DNA of 64,000 nt from Cokeromyces recurvatus (lineage: Eukaryota; Mucoromycota; Mucoromycetes; Mucorales; Mucoraceae), in assembly GCF_025118155.1 (NCBI RefSeq), contig NW_026251388.1, forward strand, positions 682,001 through 746,000, given 5' to 3'. Made by a program: the position numbers and the translations under genes. Shown in pieces: positions 35,731 to 49,311 of the stretch. Within the stretch, counting starts at the first letter, position 1; every line of letters begins with the position of its first letter. The notes beneath the pieces are model-generated. The model ran no database searches. It was not told the origin of the DNA and saw nothing but the letters and a program-made list of their open reading frames with translations.

Positions 35731-38423
35731 ATGCTTGATATACAGAAAGACTCTTCTGTTTGGACATCGTCCTCCTCCTCTTCTTCTTCTTCTTTTTCTT
35801 CTGTTGAATTAGACGATCGTTCCATTCCAACCGAATTGCTTCAATCGCTTCGACAGCATTCTATTTTTCAACGTACCAATAATGAAAGCTTTATAGAAAA
35901 AATAGCTTGCTGTATGCATCTTCGAACGTATGGTCCTCGAGATATTATTATTGTAGAAGGTGAACCAGCAAAGGCTATGTTTTTCTTATTAAGAGGTTCA
36001 GTAGATGTTTGTAGCGCCGATTTTGAACGTATTTATGCAACTTTACCGAAGGGCTCTTGCTTTGGTGAAATTGGTATTTTGTATTCAATGCCTCGTACTG
36101 CAACTGTCATTGCCAGTACAAAATGTATTGTAGCATCCTTGACAGCGGAGGAAGTGAAGACGATTTTACCTCAGTATCCTAAAGTTGAAAAAATGCTTCG
36201 ATTTGAAGCTGAAGAACGCTTAACTTTATTAAAGAAAAGTAAAAACTTGAATGAAACAAAAAAAATAAGCTACAAGCCTTTTACTGAACGCAACGTTGAA
36301 GATCTCACTAGCGCTCATAATTTATTAAAAAAGGTTTACTTGCTTTATCAATAATAATAATAATCATGACGAATTTTTTAAACACTAATAGTATTAATTT
36401 AAATTAGATTCCTTATTTTCAAAGTTGTCCAGAAGAATTTTTACATTATGTTTCTTTAAAAGTTGAACCACGTCATTATGCGCCCAATGATTTAATACTT
36501 AAAAAAGGAGATATTGGAAAAGAATTATTTTTTATTTTAAGCGGTTAGCTATTTATCTATATTTAGCTAGAAAACATATATATATGTACATAACTGACTT
36601 AACTTACTATATCAATATGATAGGTACAGTTGAAATAACAAATATGGACACAGTTTTATCAGACTCTTTGACTCCAATTGAGCATTTATCTACAGGTGAT
36701 TATTTTGGTGACATAGCTGTCTTATTAGAGACTCCAAGAACAGCTAACGTAAGAGCTGTAACTCCAATCGAATTATATGTATTAAAAAAATCAGATTTCA
36801 TGGATGTATTGAATCGCTTTCCCGACTTGCAAGCACATTTTAAAGCAATGGCAGAAAGCTCTTTAAACAATTTAAGATTAAAAGTAAGTAGTTAAAAAAA
36901 AAATACAAATACATAAAGAAACTAAATAGTTTATAATCATATCCTTATCTATATCATTTAGGCTTCTTTGATTTGCAAAGTGGATGCTGTGACAGGTTTA
37001 TAAAAAAATTTTAATGTCATCAAACAATAATGGCGTTGAAGCTAATTTTATTATTATTATTATTATAGCGACACCTGTTATACCAACAGGTACGCCTGAC
37101 GAATGTCTATCTTTTACAAACGCACCTGTCATAACCCCAGATTCAGTATGCAGTACAACAAGTGATCAAGATCCAACCTTATTACCTCCATCCACTACGA
37201 ATATGCTTAAAATGACTGAAACAAGAAAAAGAAGAGCAAGTGTTGCTATTTGGTCTGATCCAAACCTTGTTGCACTTGCAAACCGAAATTTAAAATCCGT
37301 TGCTGTAAAAGGATCAAAATTAAAAGAAGAAGAAGCAAAAAAGAGTATAAAAGCACCAACTTCATCACTTATCTTTAGTGGAGATGGTCGAATTGCGTCG
37401 CTTAATGAAGAAATCTTAAGTTTAATAGTCAACAATCTGGATTTTTACTCTATTATTCAACTATCAGCTGTATCAAGAAAATTCCATGAATTTGTTCTTC
37501 ATAACGATAAGATAATGCATATAGTTGATTTAAGTCATCTTAATAAGCGAGTGACAGATAATACAATTGCATCTATTGTGAAGATAACTGGTGTCCGTGC
37601 TCGTAAACTAAATCTATCTCAATGCTTTTATATTACGGATGAAGGCTTTAAGGCTTTAGTCGACTATATGCCTCACGTAGAAAGTATGGATTTGAACTCT
37701 TGTTGGCTTTTGACAGATAAAAGTCTAGCTTACCTTACAGTCGCTTGTCCTCATCTTACTGTATTGGACTTGTCTAATTGTAGAAAAATGAGTGATATCG
37801 GTCTCTTTAAATTACTAGATGAAAAGGTAAGTCGAAACTATCCTCAATTGACTCATCTTTCTTTATCCTATTGTAAAAAGTTATCTGACATGTCTATGGG
37901 TTACCTGGCTGAATTCTGCTCCGAGACACTTACTTCACTTAATATCCAACGCTGTACTCGAATTACAGATCAGGGGTTTCTTAAATGGTCGAACACTCAA
38001 TTCCCATCATTAAGAAATCTTAATCTTACTGACTGTAGTTTCTTGACTGATCAAGCTATATCACATTTAATTCTTGCTGCTCCTCATCTAAAAAACTTAT
38101 CTCTCAGCTTTTGCTGTGCCTTATCAGATAGCGCCATTGAGGGCCTAAACTCACTATCTGAATTAGAACATTTAGATGCTAGCTTTTGTGGTGCTGCCGT
38201 ATCAGATATTTCAATCAAAGCTTTGCTTAGTTCTAATAAACTGAGAGATACAATACAATCACTAAATCTTAGAGGCTGTGTTCGTATTACGGATAAATGC
38301 GTAAAATCAATCTTGGAGTGGAGTCATTTAGAAACATTAAATATTAGTCAATGTCCCGGTATTAGCTTAAATACAAAACAGTTTGTTAAGGAATCTGGAA
38401 GTATTCATAACTTGGTTGCATAG
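35731..38423 (+). CDS. Cyclic-nucleotide-binding, F-box and leucine-rich-repeat protein (795 aa)
   Basis: Five exons: 35731-36333, 36408-36543, 36624-36883, 36962-36995 and 37069-38423. The in-frame ATG at 37014 lies inside the last intron and is not the start of a separate gene: GTG ACA G joins CG ACA CCT, giving AVTATPVIPTG. Two cNMP-binding domains come first (EGEPAKAMFFLLRGSVDV, GSCFGEIGILYSMPRTATV; then KKGDIGKELFFILSGTVEI, TGDYFGDIAVLLETPRTANV). Both have the FGE/D-hydrophobic-PRTA phosphate-binding cassette. An F-box-like helix (LNEEILSLIVNNLDFYSIIQ) and about ten AMN1/FBXL-type LRRs follow (LNLSQCFYITDEGF, LDLSNCRKMSDIGL). This predicts an SCF ubiquitin-ligase adaptor whose activity may respond to cyclic nucleotides; the ligand is inferred. 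N-terminal Ser run is compositional. Confidence 0.85.
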
Positions 38424-38875
38424 TAAAACTGATAATGTGTGTGTATGTGTATGTATGTGTGTGTGTGTGTTTTTTAATTTTTGTACATTATTTTGTCGTA
38501 TATATTTTTGTATATTATAAGTTAATAAAGTAGACCATATTATCCCCAACTACAATTAAATGATATCAGCTTTATATAAAATAAAATAAAATACGAGAAT
38601 TTAAATAAGGGAAGGATATAGTCTAATCGTTATTTTCACTATACATACATATATGTATATATCATAGATAATATTTCCTTTGAGAGAAAGGCATTTATAC
38701 ATAGATGCATATTTAGCAACATTCCATTATCATAGTTAAAAGTTATTTACTATATAAAAATTATTTATATGTGTATATACAAGTTTCTTTCTTTTTTTCT
38801 TTTCTTTTCTTTTTTTTTTAAAAAAAAAATAATAAAATAAAAATAATTCATCAAAATGACATATCTACAAGATTA
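38424..38875. other. Convergent 3' spacer
   Basis: Lies between the stops of the cNMP/LRR gene and the ATPase. It has a GT-rich repeat (38434-38470) and a T(n)A(n) palindrome at 38811-38829. No gene seen. Confidence 0.6.
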
Positions 38876-41676
38876 TTAATAAGATTTAATAGAACTTTCA
38901 GATTCACGTCTCTGTGCTCTATCATAACCGGTATTGAAAAGCTTTTGTTGATGTTGTTTTTGAATAAATTTTGCTGCTTTACTGTCAGCACCTTTACTAC
39001 TTTTTGTGATAAAAGTAGGAACAGCTGTGAATTCATGTCTTGACTTATCAGCAAATTTATCCCAAATAACGATTGTACCCACTTTGATCATGTCAATGAT
39101 AAAAAATGTTCCCAATGAGATGGCGATAATGATCAATCCACGAGGCCATCCAATGCCTTCAATGTTTGCATCTGCACCAAATGCACCATAAACTGATAAT
39201 ATCAGAGCAATGATTTGAGTTCCAAGTACAATAATAGTGAAAGCGAGAGACGGTATACTCTTCCACCAAAACGTATTTGTACGTGTAGAGAAGATGACAA
39301 AATGAGGTGCTATATTATAAAATCATATAAACATGTCTGTGTGTATACAAATGCAATATATATATATATATATATTTTACCTGAAGATATGTGAAGATAC
39401 ATAATAGTTGAAAGTTCACCAGGTGTAACATGCAAGATATTACGGAAAATATAAAAATGAGCAAAAGAGAAACCAGATAAAACAATGGCAAGAACACAAG
39501 ATAATACGAGTAACAAACGGAGACGCCACATATCAGGGGTATGTGAAATAGCAACATTATCTACGGCCATAATCAACGTAGCAGCATCATTCAGTAATGA
39601 AATTAAAATAAGAAACACAGGCGGCATCTTCCAATTTTCGACCATCGTGATTACGAAAAAAAAGAGTAAGAAATGAATAGTTGATGTAATACGATAAAGA
39701 GCATAAGATTGAAGTCTTTGGAAAATTACTCTCGACACTTTTATACCATCAATAATGGCTGATAATCCAGGTGCTAGCAAAACAATATCGGATGCTGAAC
39801 GTGCAGCATCTGTTGAACCAGCCACAGCTATGCCGACATTTGCCTTTTTTAAAGCAGGAGCATCATTGACGCCATCACCTGTCATGGCAACAAAATAACC
39901 TCTTTCTTGTAATAACTCTACAACCCTATATTTGTGTTCTTTAAAAAGAGGAAGAAAAAAGAAAAAAAAAGAAAAGACATAGACAATAAGAAACACTTGA
40001 AACGTTTACATATATATATATATATATATATTTCATCCTTGTTTACCTGGCACAACACGAGAGAAGCCATCAGAATAGATGCAGGCATCAGAAATTTCTT
40101 CTTCAGATTTTGAGGGATCAATTAATTCATTGACATCCAAAATATTCTTGCCCATACCAAGTCTTCCAGCTACTTCTTTAGCTATAATTCCTTGATCACC
40201 AGTAATCATTTTGACGGAGATACCATATTGTTGACACTCAGCCAATGTAGCAGCAGAATCTTCACGAGGTGGATCAATTAAGCTTAATAAACCTACTAAT
40301 TCCCATTGATTCAATCCATTTACTGTACGTGCAACCCCCAAGGACCGAAGACCACGACGAGCAAATGCTTCTACCATTTCCTCAGCTTGTTGGTGCCCCT
40401 GTACAAGACTTAAAATGACCTGTGGTGCACCTTTTGCTACACGAAACTTATTCTGTGTTGCGATTTCTTCAATCGTTGCTTCTGAAATTTTTTCAACAGG
40501 ATTAAAAGGTTTAAATGATAAAACTTGATATCCTTGAACAGTATGACTACCATCATTACTAACTTGAGGATGTAACCTCTCAGCAGCATTTCGCACCGCA
40601 AATTCGATAGGATCATCCGTTGCTATCTCTGAAGCAAGATAAGAGTATAAAAGAATATCATTTTTATCATATGTCTCAGCTAAATAGGGCTCATCAAAGG
40701 CTAATTCATTCTTTGTTAATGTTCCAGTTTTATCACTACATAAAATAGACACAGAAGCGAATTCTTCAACAGCCGTTAATCTTTTAACGATGACTTGATG
40801 TTTTGCTAATTGTTTAGCACCGATAGCCATAGTGACAGACATTACAGTGGGTAAACCTACAGGTATCCTATTATTTATTATATGAATAAATGATGACATA
40901 ATATGTATGTATGTATGCATATTATAATTTTTTTTTACGCTGCAATTGTTAAGACAACCATTTCATTAAGCGCTGACAACACTTGATCTTTAGTAATTTC
41001 ACCCGTTTGAATTTTTTCTTCCACCAACTCATGTATAAAGATGATAAGAACAAGTAGAACAGATAGTATGATAAGGAAATTACCGATATAATTAATTACT
41101 TTCTGAAATCTACCTGATCCAGTAGTAACTGAAATGAGACTGGCTGTCTTGCCTATAAATGTATCAGGGCCTACACGTATCACTACAGCTTGTTGTTGGC
41201 CTTGCTTTACGACACAAGATGAATATACAATTGATCCAGGCTTCTTTTTAATAGCTAATGATTCACCTGTCAATGAACTTTGATCTATTTGAATGTCTGT
41301 TTCAATCGCTTCCCCTGATGCGCCTATTCCTAGTAAACGTGCATCTGCAGGGACAATATCACCTATTCTTAACACAATAATATCGCCGACAACAATATCT
41401 GATGATGCTACTTCAATTAACTTTCCATTTCGCCAGCATTTACTATGCAATGCAAGGCTATTCTTCAATGATGTTATTGAAGACTCTGCTCTAGATTCTT
41501 CTATATAACCGATTAATGCGTTGATAATAAGCATGCCTAAAATGATACCAAAATCAAGCCAATCTCCTGTTACTGCTGTCAATATCAGTGATAAAATCAT
41601 CAAGTATGAAATGGCTCCTGTAACTACATGTACAACAATAGATAAAGTATTAGAAAAGAAATTATTAAAGATAAGT

Positions 41677-41707
<31 letters not shown>

Positions 41708-41990
41708 GCTCACAAAAGGAAAGAAAGTGCCACAGTTTATTTCTCTTTTTTTCTTGTAATTCATTTCTACCAAATCTATGCATTCTTTCTTGAACTTGAT
41801 CATCAGTCAAACCAAAAGTTGGTTTTGTTTGAAGATAAGGCTCGAGATGAGTAGGTACATCATCCATGATGTTGTGATGCTGTTTTTCGTCATTAGATAA
41901 GGCTGAATTAGTTAAAGGTACTACTTCATCCAAGTCATTTATATATTGGTTGGTTATGTCTTCTTGATCTATCAGTTTCCGAAATCCCAT
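38876..41990 (-). CDS. PMA1: Plasma-membrane H+-ATPase, P3A type (924 aa)
   Basis: Five exons: 41990-41714, 41623-40939, 40867-40047, 39938-39381 and 39309-38876. Splices rebuild FLSF/FTGAISYLM, IAA/IPVGLPT, VVP/EHKYRVV and SS/APHFVIF. It pumps protons out of the cell using ATP, energising nutrient uptake. Motifs: TGES in the actuator (SSLTGESL), IPVGLPTV in M4, phosphorylated Asp in CSDKTGTLTKNE (about residue 366), KGAP (nucleotide binding), MITGDQ, GDGVNDAPALKKA. N-terminus is acidic; the C-terminal regulatory tail is Ser/Arg/Lys-rich (RRESESSIKSY), a plausible phosphorylation target. Size equals yeast Pma1 (918 aa). The donor of intron 1 is GTGAGC. Confidence 0.95.
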
Positions 41991-43568
41991 AATCGCTATT
42001 TTGATATATGTGTGTGTGTATATGTATGATGGAAGAGAAGAAAAGAAAAAGAAAGAGTTAAAGTGGTATATTGTTATATGGATAATAATTCTGTTAATTA
42101 ATAGAAAGTTATTTTAATTGGATTTAAAGTGACTTTTGTATGGTGGGGCTCAGGGCGGCATTTCTCCAGCCTTTTTTTTTTTTTTCTTGGCTTTCTATAT
42201 TTGTAATATAACGTGGCTGAGTAAAATAATAATGAAGCTAATTAATGTATATTTGTAGTGGCTGTACAAAATAGTATGAGCATTTATTTGCAGTTGAGTG
42301 ATATATATTCTGAAGTAAGACTAGTATACAAAACTAAGTTTTTTTTTCTTATTAAAATGCAAATACATAATTAATATAAAGGAATAAGTGTTGAGTTAAC
42401 CTAGTCTTCTTTTTTTTTTACTACATATAACAAAATAATCGATGCTTATGTATATAGATGGTTATTAACTAACTAACTATGTTAAATATAAGACATAAGG
42501 AAGATTCAAAGAGACTAATATCAGTAGTGAATAATGATTCTTAAGAAAAACTAATATAAAGCTATCATGATATAGTATGGTCCGTTTTTTTTGCCATCAA
42601 TACAAAAGAGGCCAAAAAATCAATATAAGTGTATGTGTAGTAAAAATTATTTACTATACATAATATGAATATAGGATAGTATTATGTGTATACGATAACA
42701 TCTGAATATACAGTATTGTTATACATGTATAAATTCGTTATCTCACTCTAGTTTATTATACTTATTTTCTTGAGGTTTTATAGTCATATTTGTATATTTG
42801 TATGAAAACAGCAATGCTATATTTATTTAAATAAGAGAAAGATACAAAAGTAAATATAATGGGTATCTTTTAATACGTTCTTTATGTAAATAAACGAATG
42901 TGTCCTTAACTATTTGCATCAATATATATATATATATAAAACTACTAACAATATTCACTTTATTATACTTTACACTATTTAAAGGAATACACCAAGTAAC
43001 CTTTTCCCAAATTAAATTTAAGGAGTAGTAGTGTTAAAATAAAAAGATTAGCAGAAGAGGAAAAAAAAAAACGCGTTTTATTTTTAGAACAAAAATATTA
43101 GTCTATGCTGCATAATCAATTGAGTATAAAAACAACGCTATGCGTCATGCTTATGATGTTAAAAAGTTCAACGAATTTATCTCAAGTATAATAAATATAA
43201 AAAACCATTATGCACTTAGAAAAATAATACGCGTTAACATATACGCCTTTATAAACTGTTCATTTGATATACAAACTAGAACCCGTCATTAAGAATATCC
43301 TTAATAAGAACATATAACAATAACCAATCTTATTGACTTAAACCCTTTCACTAAAATTATTTTAGTAGATTGTTTTTTTTCATATTAATAATAACTACTT
43401 AAAAACGTATACAATCAGGATTATCAAATAGAATTTCTAAAATGACGTTGGAGTGAAATCATTTTTTTTTTTTTTTTTGATAATAATAAGAATGAATATA
43501 AAACAAGAAGAGTTTACAAAAAAAAAATCAGTTTCTTTTACTATTTTCTTTTATATATAATAAATAAT
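41991..43568. other. Intergenic region, no gene seen
   Basis: A 1.58-kb divergent upstream region shared by the ATPase (-) and RTC3 (+). AT-rich, with many short A/T tracts; the GGGGCTCAGGGCGGCA block near 42145 is the only GC-rich spot. No coding or RNA gene recognised. The size fits a regulated promoter for the ATPase. Confidence 0.55.
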
Positions 43569-43850
43569 ATGCCTACTAATCAAGCTACAAAAGTCGTCTA
43601 TAAAGGTAATGGTAACAACGAATTTTTTGTCATTGCCAACCCTGGTATGGTCAGCAAATGGAGACATGATAAGACTATTCCATTGATTGATGTTGTTCAA
43701 AACTTTGAAGTCCATACTACTCCTACTGGAAGCAATACAGGTGGACCCATTCGACCTTCTACAGGTGTTTTAATGGATACTTTTGATACCACTAACGAAG
43801 ATGAAATTGTAAAAAAAATTATATCTGAAGGTGAAGAAAAGGGTCTCTAA
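43569..43850 (+). CDS. RTC3: SBDS-domain small protein Rtc3-like (93 aa)
   Basis: Single exon of 93 codons. Contains the SBDS N-terminal fold: TKVVYKGNGNNEFFVIANPG, then KTIPLIDVVQNFEVH and a helical end EDEIVKKIISEGEEKG. Yeast Rtc3 (about 110 aa) is a one-domain SBDS relative implicated in RNA metabolism and stress-related phenotypes. The Thr/Gly loop TTPTGSNTGGPIRPSTG is typical of the family. Convergent with glycerol kinase. Confidence 0.85.
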   Translation: MPTNQATKVVYKGNGNNEFFVIANPGMVSKWRHDKTIPLIDVVQNFEVHTTPTGSNTGGPIRPSTGVLMDTFDTTNEDEIVKKIISEGEEKGL

Positions 43851-44165
43851 AGTTGTTGTTATTATCCTCATCCTTACATTTTTCACACCAGCTTTTTGTA
43901 TAAACTAATTCAATATATAATACTGCACATACTTGTTTATATATAATTAAAAATAAACATCTTGACTTTTTTTTTTATATGTATATGTTAACTACGTTTT
44001 ATTTTAAATGAAAAGGAATATGTAAAACAAATAATAGAGAAAATTTCTATTTAGCAGAAGGAAGGAAGAAGAGGGAAAAAATTATATAGGTCAAGGACAG
44101 GAAAAGGGTATAGTTAAAACAAGTGAATATAATACACAATAAATAATACAAAATAAATAGTAAAA
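43851..44165. other. Convergent 3' spacer
   Basis: Spacer of 315 bases between RTC3 and glycerol kinase stops. AT-rich; no gene seen. Confidence 0.6.
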
Positions 44166-46057
44166 TTAGAGTTCATGGGTATTGATTATAGGAGCAACAG
44201 TTGCCCAACCAAAGGAACGTTTAACAGCTTGTTCCCAACCCTTATACATTTTTTTACGTCTTTCTTCTGATATAGTTGGAATAAAATGAGTTTTACCTTC
44301 TTGGTTAACTTTAGATAGTTCATCAAATGATTTCCAAATACCTACAGCGAAACCAGCTGCGATGGCTGAACCAAGTGCAGTCATTTCTCTCATAAGAGGT
44401 CTATCTACTTGAATACCTAATACATCTGCTTGAATTTGCATACAAAGATCTGAGTTAGACATGCCTCCATCTACTTTCAAAGAACGAAGAGGTGATTGAG
44501 CCTCTTTATTCATCACCTCTAAAATAGCACGAGTCTGATAACATACTGCCTCCAATATAGCACGACAGATATGTTCAAGCTTAGTATAATGCGTGATACC
44601 ACAGAGTGTGCCACGAGCATCTGACCTCCAATAAGGAGCAAATAGACCAGCAAAGGCAGTAACAAAATAGACACCAGCGGTATTCTTTACACTAGATGCT
44701 AATAAATTCAACTCAACTACATCATTTATAACACAAAGATTATCTCGAAGCCAATTGATGGATGAACCAGCAACTGCGACTGACCCTTCTAATGCATAGA
44801 CAGATTCACGATCACCAAATTTATAGGCAACTGTAGTTAACAATCCATTATCTGATTGTACTATCTTATTTCCTGTGTTGAACAACATGAAGCAGCCTGT
44901 ACCATAGGTATTTTTGGCGTCACCAACTTGAAAACATTTTTGTCCAACAAGGGCTGCTTGTTGATCACCTAAACAACCTGCGATGGGTACACCTTTAAGT
45001 GAACCCTCACACATATATCCATAAATTTCAGATGAGGAAACAATTCTTGGTAATAAAACTTGATCAAATTCGAAAAAGCTATAAAAAAAAAATATTAGTA
45101 TCCCTTGTCTTTTTTTTGTTTTTTTTTAATTTTTACTCACTCAATCGATTTTTGACTCCAGTTTAAAGTTTTAATATCCATCAACATTGTCCTACTAGCA
45201 TTTGTTACATCAGTTATAATTACTCCACCATGATCTAATCCACCAGTAAGGTTCTATAAATATATTTTAGTATGGGAGCAGAATAATAATACTTTTGTAA
45301 ATCTTTTTTTATTTTTATTTTTATTTTTATTTTTATTTTTATTTTTATTTTTATTTTTATTTTTATTTTTATTTTTATTTTTATTTTTATTTTTATTTTT
45401 ATTTTTATTTTTATTTTTTTGGACAACTACTCACGTAAATCAACCAAGTATCAACTGTACCGATATGAAGTCTATTTTCTTTTTGAGCTTGTGATACAAC
45501 AGGAATATTGTCTAGAAGCCATCTTAATTTTACAGCCGAAAAATAAGTGGCAAGAGGTAAACCACATATATCTTTTAAAACATTTACACCTTTTTTGGTC
45601 TTTTTCGATAATTGTTCAACAGTTTCAACTGTACGTGCATCACTCCAAACAATAGCTGGATATAAAGGACAACCAGTTAAACTATCCCACGTAATTAACG
45701 TTTCTCTTTGATTTGTTAAACCAATACATTCAATATCTGAAGCATCAAAACCCAATATTCCTAATTTATGGATTGTATGTTCTATACAAGTATGAACTGA
45801 ATCTAATAACTCATAAGGATCATGTTCTACCCATCTTATGTATATAAAGAAAATGAAGAGACTATGAATATATAATACAAAAAAAAAATACAAATGTAAT
45901 AATAACAAAAAAAAAAAAAAAAGAAAACATACCCAGGCTGAGGATAACTTTGTTCAAGTTCTATTTGATGAAAAGTAATAATTGATCCATTTTCATCGAA
46001 AATAACAAATCTAGTTGAAGTTGTTCCTTGATCGATAGAGCCTATAAGTTTGGGCAT
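44166..46057 (-). CDS. GUT1: Glycerol kinase (516 aa)
   Basis: Four exons: 46057-45933, 45834-45435, 45253-45141 and 45078-44166. It phosphorylates glycerol to glycerol-3-phosphate (FGGY carbohydrate kinase). Motifs: [17 protein letters not shown] at the N-terminus, [53 protein letters not shown], the FGGY signature region ([19 protein letters not shown]) and [11 protein letters not shown]. Starts at 46057 ([11 protein letters not shown]), ahead of the ATP-binding loop. The intron 45254-45434 is swollen by a TTTTTA microsatellite. Length matches bacterial and fungal kinases. Confidence 0.96.
45304..45419 (-). repeat. TTTTTA hexanucleotide microsatellite in a glycerol kinase intron
   Basis: About 19 near-perfect copies of ATTTTT. 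The Lys-Ile frame across it is a repeat artefact. Confidence 0.9.
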
Positions 46058-47423
46058 ATTAATATTTCGTGGAGATAATATTAAAAAAAAAGAGAGAGAG
46101 ATAAAGGAAAAAAAAAAAGGCAAATTAAAGCAAAATTTCTCCACTTTTTTCATTTTTTTTTTTTTTTCGTAATACAGTTTTTAAAATCCAGAGCTTTTGG
46201 TGAACCATACAAATATCTATTTATATGAAAAATACCTATTATCATGCTTTGTTTTTATATTTCTTTATTAATCAGTAGCACAAAAAATAAAAGAAAAAAC
46301 TGTGTTACTTCTTATGAAAATCCATCTTTTTTTTTAGGAACAATAAAGTCATACAAAGATTAACAAAAAAAAATATATATTAGAGATCAAAATAGACGAG
46401 AAGAGTTATAATTATTCAATATTAGTTTACACGTTTATTTATTAGAGAAAGAGAAAAAGAGCTTTGCTTTTAACTATGCGTGTAATATCTTATACATATA
46501 TTTATATATTTTTTTTTAAAAAAAAAAGGAATTTTATATTTCGAGTCTATAAAACGGGAAAAATCTGGATAATAGCTTTAACTGTCAAATTAGTGTCATT
46601 TATAGTAACATCACAAGTACAAAAGTAAATCTTATTGTCTGAATTTCAATCGTGTGTAGAACAAATTAGAAATTCAAGTTAAAAATAATATCTATGGTTA
46701 CTAAGATTATGTAACAGTAAATCTATCTGATAATAACTGCCTTCTTTTTTTCTTCTAAGAAAAGAAGTAGTCTATTTATGATATGGGGTTTGTTTAACAT
46801 ATTATGTAAAGAATATCTATGCATACTTTTTTTTTTATCAAAATTCACCGTACTACCCTTAAGGACTGTGGTGATTATAGCATTAATCTCTTCTATTTAC
46901 TATGTGTATGTAATACATATACATATACATATATTCATATTTGAATTTCAATCGAGGAAGAGTGTATCAAATATCTTCAAGTCAATTTACTTTCCATTTA
47001 CCCACCCCCTTTTTTTTCTTTTAAAGCTGTCAAGAATAAAGTAGAGACTTTTATATGCTTGAATTAATAAAATTTCAATTTTACTTACTGTTACTATACA
47101 CTGCCATCATGTATTATTTTGCTCGAAATAATTATATATATAAAGAATGATTGTTATCCAAGATATGATGAGCAGTAACTTAACTACTAAATATAATTCG
47201 ATATGAAACGCTTCTATGATATAAAGAATAATCTTATTTTGTGCCTTGATTTAGTTTTTTGTTTCAAAACTTAGTTTTTGAGACAAACGAGTATAGTTTT
47301 TATTAAGAGTACAAATATACATTTACTATGAATTATATTTATAGTTGATTCTTCTTCTTATTATTACTAGTTAGAGAGTATCCTTGGATAAGAGGGAAAG
47401 AAAGAGTAGGATTTCTTTTTATT
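46058..47423. other. Intergenic region, no gene seen
   Basis: Upstream of glycerol kinase, downstream of the zinc transporter, both on the - strand. A T(n)A(n) palindrome sits at 46509-46527. Hydrophobic frames near 46778-47044 are low-complexity and lack any leader. No gene recognised. Confidence 0.55.
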
Positions 47424-48920
47424 TTAGTGATTTGTAAATTTACAGCATATATCAGGTCTACAATGATTTGTGAAAATAGCTTTATTGGATTCTATTTGCA
47501 ATGTTGAGTGTAGAATACCATAAACACTATAAATCATTTGTTGACTTTCTTTTAAAATGTTATTGTTACATTTTACATCTTCAAAAATTACAATATGAGC
47601 TGTAAGTAAACTGTTACCAGGACTTAGTTCCCAAATATGTAAATCATGAACTGAAACAACGTCTGATATTTGTAAAAGTGAATGTTCGATTGCTTCAGTT
47701 TCAATATGACCAGGTACGCCTTCCATCAAAACTATCATTGAATCTTTGATTAAATGAAAAGTAGTATATAAGACGATGAGAGAAAAGATAAATGTACATA
47801 TAGGATCGACAATCGTATATTCTGGTTTGAAAATTAATACAATAGATGAAATAAGAACGCCTATTATTTGAATAGAATTATAAACATACTTGAACTTGTA
47901 AAAAAAAAAAGAAAAAGAAAAAGAAATAGGCGTTATTATTTACCAATAGCTGCTAATAAGTCTCCAAGTACATGTAACGCAGCTGCTCTAACATTGATAT
48001 TTTCTTTCTGTTGAAAGAAACCACAAAAAATAAAATAAGTAATATAGTCTACTAACTTTAATCAGTTTATATTTGAAACAACCTATTTACCTTGTGAACC
48101 GTCTTTTGAGATGAATCTTCTGTTTCTTCATCATCATGACTATGCGCATGACTATGATGCCCACCCAATACAGATATCAATCTATATAGTATATGTATTT
48201 ATTATGACTAAATTTAGTTTCTTTTTCCTTTTTTTTTTTTTTTATTTTCGTTTTTACATGATATTGACGAGTACACCAATAGAGGCTGTGACACACATCT
48301 ATATGTAAATAATATTTTGAAACACATATTATAAACAATAAATGGAATAACTTACAAGTTTAGCATCAATAACTTGAGGTGATTGAATTCTATTTACAGC
48401 TTCCAGTATTAGAAAACCTGTTAAAACCCAAATAGTCAAAACGGATATGACAGCAGCAATTACTTCTGCTCGATGAAATCCAAATGTATGTTCTGTTATA
48501 TATATATATAGATATTAGTAGTTATTGTTATTTTCATAAGGCCCTTTTATATTTACTTTTAGTAGGCGGTTTCTCGGCTAAATAGATAGCTATAAGAGCA
48601 ACAATAAAACTAGCAACATCACTTAATAAATGAAAAGCATCCGACATCAGGGCTTTGAAATAATAATAATAATAATAATAGTTACAAATATAAATCTATA
48701 ATTTGTATTATTCTAATCTACCTAATGAATTTGAAACATATCCTGCAATAAGTTCAATACCAAAAAACATGCAAGCAATAGTTGTTGCTATAATAAGTTT
48801 TCTCTTAATTGGACTTGATAGCGATGAATTATATTTATTTGATAAGCTTGTACATGAATATGAATTTGTTATACTTTGACCTTGAATCAATGATGTACAT
48901 TCGTTGCCTTGGCTAACCAT
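47424..48920 (-). CDS. Cation diffusion facilitator, zinc transporter (SLC30/ZnT type), 354 aa
   Basis: Seven exons: 48920-48722, 48652-48557, 48492-48356, 48298-48258, 48181-48091, 48007-47944 and 47860-47424. It exports Zn2+ from the cytosol, usually into vacuole or secretory compartments. Six membrane segments are seen. The metal site is H-x3-D in TM2 (SDAFHLLSD) and TM5 (LHVLGDLL). A His-rich cytosolic loop lies between TM4 and TM5 (GGHHSHAHSHDDEE). GVLISS...FKPEYTIVDPICTF and VLMEGVPGHI match ZnT2/3/8 and Zrc1-type proteins; the C-terminal domain reads VHDLHIWELSPGNSLLTAHI. The join IG/VLISS was chosen because it restores the family string; an upstream AG would insert a stop. Confidence 0.93.
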
Positions 48921-49311
48921 TCTTTATGTATATAAAACGAAGAAGAAAGAAAGAATAATAAACAAAAAAAAAAAAAAAAAAAAAAAAGGACTTATAATTG
49001 TTAGTATTAAATCACGGGGAGGAAAAATAAAATAAAACCGTATTCAATAAACATTTTATAATGTGTCTATTTATGACATATACATTTCTACTTTATTCCT
49101 TGGAATAAAAGTTCTTTTTCTTTATAATAAATTCTTTCATTTTCGTTGTTCCTTTCAAATATTTTAATATGTCGGATATTTAATTATTGATGAATAGTAT
49201 GTATGTATGTATGTGTATAATAATTTATGTTTTACTGCACACGTTTTTTTTTTCTTTTATACATATTTTTTTTTTCCTTACTTTGCTGTCCATTATTATT
49301 CTTTCGCTTTA
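48921..49311. promoter_or_regulatory. Bidirectional promoter region between CDF transporter and PMT
   Basis: 391 bases separating two divergent starts. Holds an A run at 48964-48986 and C/T-rich DNA right before the PMT start. Individual elements were not identified. Confidence 0.5.

Noticed and set aside
37014..37068. ATG-led start of a separate F-box/LRR gene
   Set aside because: It lies inside a GT-AG intron; splicing 36995 to 37069 gives a continuous frame with the upstream cNMP-binding exons.
45235..45426. Lys-Ile repeat frame
   Set aside because: Translation of the TTTTTA microsatellite in a glycerol kinase intron.
46778..47044. Hydrophobic 88-codon frame
   Set aside because: AT-rich Phe/Ile/Tyr composition with no leader, splice partner or recognisable family.
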